A DNA stretch of 7,215 nt from JANRLJ01 sp034437895 (lineage in GTDB: Bacteria; Chloroflexota; Anaerolineae; Aggregatilineales; Phototrophicaceae). The stretch covers positions 1 to 7,215 of the forward strand of contig DAOTTO010000051.1 of the NCBI GenBank assembly GCA_034437895.1, in the 5' to 3' direction. Position 1 is the stretch's first letter. Every line of letters begins with the position of its first letter. Below the pieces are notes generated by a model. It made no database searches and was not told where the DNA came from. It saw nothing but the letters and a program-made list of their open reading frames with translations. The position numbers were made by a program, and so were the translations under genes. Shown piece after piece: positions 5,397 through 7,215 of the stretch.

Positions 5397-6983
5397 ATGC
5401 GTAAAAGGGCATTTTGGTGGGCGCTTCTGTTTGGGCTGGCGTGCCTTTCTGTGAATGGGGTGCTGGCGCAATATGGAGTTCGCTTGCTCATTACCAACGA
5501 GTTCGCCAATGTGCGCGTTCTACCTGCACTGGGTGCGGATGTGCGCGGCAGCGTCCCCGCCGGGTATGTTTTTGATATTGTGACCGGACGCAGCGCGGAT
5601 GGCGAATGGTTTCGTGTCGATTTTAACGGGGATGAGGGCTGGGTCAATATTACCACGCTGACCATTATCGAAGGCGATGTTAATGCGCTGCCTGTCGCGG
5701 ATCCGCGTACTATTCCGTATGGCGGTTTTGAAGCGCCGCGTGCGGGCTTATCCGCCGCGACGAGCGCCACAGTCGGACGCTTGTTGGACTTTTTACGGGT
5801 GCGGGCTGGGCCGAGTACCGCTTATCCGGTTCTGGCGAATGCCCCGCGTAATGCGGTTGTGCCTATTTTGGGGCGCACCGTTGGCAATAATTGGATTCAG
5901 ATCAATTTTGAAGGCACACTCGGCTGGGTATCGACGCGTTATGTCGAAATCCAGAACAGCGCGACTCTGCTCGGCGTACCTATAGATGGCATTGTCGCGG
6001 ATTCACTGCCGATTTCGCAGCCTGTGGCGGAAGATTATTTCGCCACGCTGCGCTTAATGCTGGCGCGGGTGGATTTAGCCCAGCCTTCGCTCGATTCGAT
6101 CCGTGCCTCGTGGACGGACTCGGCCTTAACGGGACGCGCTAGCTGCCAGCCGTACCCCGCGCAGCCCAGCGATTACAACATCCCTACTGAACTACTTGCG
6201 GCCTACTTTAATACGCTCGATCCGCTGCAACGTCTTTTCAATGACGCGATGTTTAACCTGCGGCGGGCGATTGATCTCTTTATCGAGACATGCAACCAAG
6301 CCGGAACAGTGAATCCGGTTGGGCAGGCCACCGTCATCGGCGCTTTAGAGATTGTCGCGTTGGTAGACAGCCAGTTTGCCGATTTGCGTGGACAGTTGTT
6401 GGCGCTTATCCCGCCGGAACTTGAGCCGGGTGAAGGGGAATGTTTGTTTACGTATCAGTCACAAGCGGCTATTTTGCCAGTGATCTTCCCTAGCCAGCTT
6501 GTAGGCGATTATTTCTCGCCGGATCGTATTGCGACGGGCTATTGTATCGATTTGTTTGAGGGGCAATCCGTCCTTATCGAGACGCTGCAAAATTTCCCTA
6601 GCAATATCACCCATCTGATTGTCTTTACACCGCTGGATAACCCGACTAATTTTGTCACCGTCGGGCGTGGCTCAGAAGGCACACCGCTGCTCTCGGTTGG
6701 CCCCATTCGCATCCCACGCACAGGACGTTATCTGGTGATCTTGAGTAACGTCGCCCAGCCGAACGCACCCATCAATGGCGAATTCGCCCTCTTGATTACG
6801 ATTCTCAATCCGGGTTCGGCGCTCACAAATTTCCTCACGATAGACCCTGTAACCGGACGCATCGTCGCTGTTACGCCGCAGCCGCCGGTTGTACCCGTAA
6901 CGACTGGAATACCCATTGTCGGCACACCGGGGACAGCCGTACCGGGCGGTGTCGTGGTCATCACCGTAACACCTCCTCCGTGA
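5397..6983 (+). CDS. Secreted protein with two SH3b domains and a PPC-like beta domain
   Basis: 528 residues from ATG 5397. Residues 1-24 are a signal peptide (MRKR, hydrophobic core, cleavage likely after VLA24). The first SH3b domain covers about 27-92 (NVRVLPALGADVRGSV; GEWFRVDFNGDEGWVN) and the second about 126-186 (LRVRAGPSTAYPVL; NNWIQINFEGTLGWVSTRYVEI). SH3b domains usually bind peptidoglycan or other wall polymers. Residues 205-340 are mainly helical and match nothing I recognise. Residues 348-470 look like a beta sandwich of the pre-peptidase C-terminal type: EGQSVLIETL, a TP/DNPT turn, then PRTGRYLVILSN and EFALLITI. Cysteines 250, 299, 349 and 383 could form two disulfides. The tail from 484 is Pro/Val/Thr-rich and carries no sortase motif or anchor helix. 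No catalytic motif was found, so it looks like a binding or structural surface protein; its exact role is unknown. Confidence 0.92.
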   Translation: MRKRAFWWALLFGLACLSVNGVLAQYGVRLLITNEFANVRVLPALGADVRGSVPAGYVFDIVTGRSADGEWFRVDFNGDEGWVNITTLTIIEGDVNALPVADPRTIPYGGFEAPRAGLSAATSATVGRLLDFLRVRAGPSTAYPVLANAPRNAVVPILGRTVGNNWIQINFEGTLGWVSTRYVEIQNSATLLGVPIDGIVADSLPISQPVAEDYFATLRLMLARVDLAQPSLDSIRASWTDSALTGRASCQPYPAQPSDYNIPTELLAAYFNTLDPLQRLFNDAMFNLRRAIDLFIETCNQAGTVNPVGQATVIGALEIVALVDSQFADLRGQLLALIPPELEPGEGECLFTYQSQAAILPVIFPSQLVGDYFSPDRIATGYCIDLFEGQSVLIETLQNFPSNITHLIVFTPLDNPTNFVTVGRGSEGTPLLSVGPIRIPRTGRYLVILSNVAQPNAPINGEFALLITILNPGSALTNFLTIDPVTGRIVAVTPQPPVVPVTTGIPIVGTPGTAVPGGVVVITVTPPP

Positions 6984-7027
6984 TTTGAAGCAATCACTGA
7001 CGTTACGCACATCACTTTTTGGAAACG

Positions 7028-7048
7028 CTGGCAGGTCAAAACTGCCAG
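7028..7048 (+). terminator. Candidate terminator hairpin after the SH3b gene
   Basis: CTGGCAG (7028-7034) pairs perfectly with CTGCCAG (7042-7048) around a 7-nt loop, 44 bp past the stop codon. The following sequence is TTAAAGTTTTGT, a broken T-tract, so termination may be weak or assisted. A possible -10, TATACT (7082-7087), follows and could serve a gene beyond the window. Confidence 0.5.
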
Positions 7049-7113
7049 TTAAAGTTTTGTGTTAAAGGTCTTGCAACTGCTTATACTCTTTAATAACATT
7101 AGGACTTTCGCTC

Positions 7114-7215
7114 ACGCATTTACCCCACCCCTAAATCCCCTCCCCATTGCATGGAGAGGGGACTTCAAGATGCGTTTTTCTCCCCCTCTCCAAGTATTGG
7201 AGAGGGGGCCGGGGG
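7114..7215. repeat. C-rich/G-rich nested palindromic element running off the window end
   Basis: Two hairpins lie in tandem. The first pairs CCCCTCCCCAT (7137-7147) with ATGGAGAGGGG (7151-7161), with 10 of 11 bases matching and a 3-nt loop; ACGCAT (7114-7119) and ATGCGT (7170-7175) enclose it. The second pairs CCCCCTCTCCAA (7182-7193) with TTGGAGAGGGGG (7197-7208), 12 perfect pairs and a 3-nt loop. It continues into CCGGGGG at the edge. The left half (CCCCACCCCTAAATCCCC) and the right edge suggest one larger inverted repeat whose arms each contain a CCCTCTCC/GGAGAGGG palindrome. I recall similar sequences as multi-copy intergenic elements in Chloroflexota and filamentous cyanobacteria. No coding capacity is seen in 6984-7215. 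Confidence 0.75.

Noticed and set aside
9..5480. Identical 12-mer CAATATGGAGTT at 9-20 and 5469-5480
   Set aside because: About one or two repeated 12-mers are expected by chance in a window of this size, and the two copies are read in different contexts.
6672..7039. Two overlapping - strand open frames at the end of the SH3b gene
   Set aside because: They cover the low-complexity Pro/Val/Thr tail and PPC-like domain in antisense and have no family features or ribosome-binding sites.
7137..7215. CRISPR-like array at the window end
   Set aside because: The two palindromes differ in length and sequence, there is no regular spacer, and no cas gene is present.

Overview
The window reads as ordinary chromosomal DNA of a diderm-like or atypical-envelope bacterium of mid G+C content, most likely a Chloroflexota member of the Anaerolineae type. 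This is inferred from style rather than from a marker gene. The exported proteins carry Thr/Pro-rich linkers (TPRPT, PTLVP), there is an Ala-Cys lipoprotein signal, an SH3b protein with a beta-sandwich domain, a lamin-tail-like domain of the sort seen at the C-termini of Anaerolineae membrane proteins and kinases, and dispersed C-rich/G-rich palindromes between genes. No rRNA, tRNA, transposase, integrase, CRISPR array or phage gene was seen.

Layout: seven genes, all on the + strand. (1) 1-750: C-terminal part of a single-pass membrane protein with an exported lamin-tail-like domain, open at the window edge. (2) 907-2307: secreted M28 zinc aminopeptidase lipoprotein with a C-terminal Fn3-like domain. 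(3) 2415-2729: small tail-anchored membrane protein with faint PepSY-like features. (4) 2883-3311: GNAT acetyltransferase of the short N-acetylglutamate synthase type. (5) 3422-4177: four-helix DUF420-like membrane protein with a repeat-built acidic tail, followed by a clear intrinsic terminator. (6) 4341-5318: cytoplasmic HEAT-repeat protein. (7) 5397-6983: secreted protein with two SH3b domains and a PPC-like beta domain. The last 100 bases are a C-rich/G-rich nested palindromic repeat that runs out of the window.

The genes do not form an obvious pathway or operon. Each gap is 71-163 bp and most contain a recognisable -10 element, four of them of the extended TGnTAnaaT type, so the genes are probably transcribed largely as single units. 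Four of the seven products are membrane-bound or exported through a signal sequence or transmembrane helix with their bulk outside, so the window is rich in cell-surface functions, with a probable arginine-biosynthesis enzyme and a HEAT scaffold between them. I did not find convincing evidence of a new multi-gene system. The points most worth a second look are the terminal palindromic repeat, the expanding acidic tail on the DUF420-like protein, and the recurrent extended -10 promoters.
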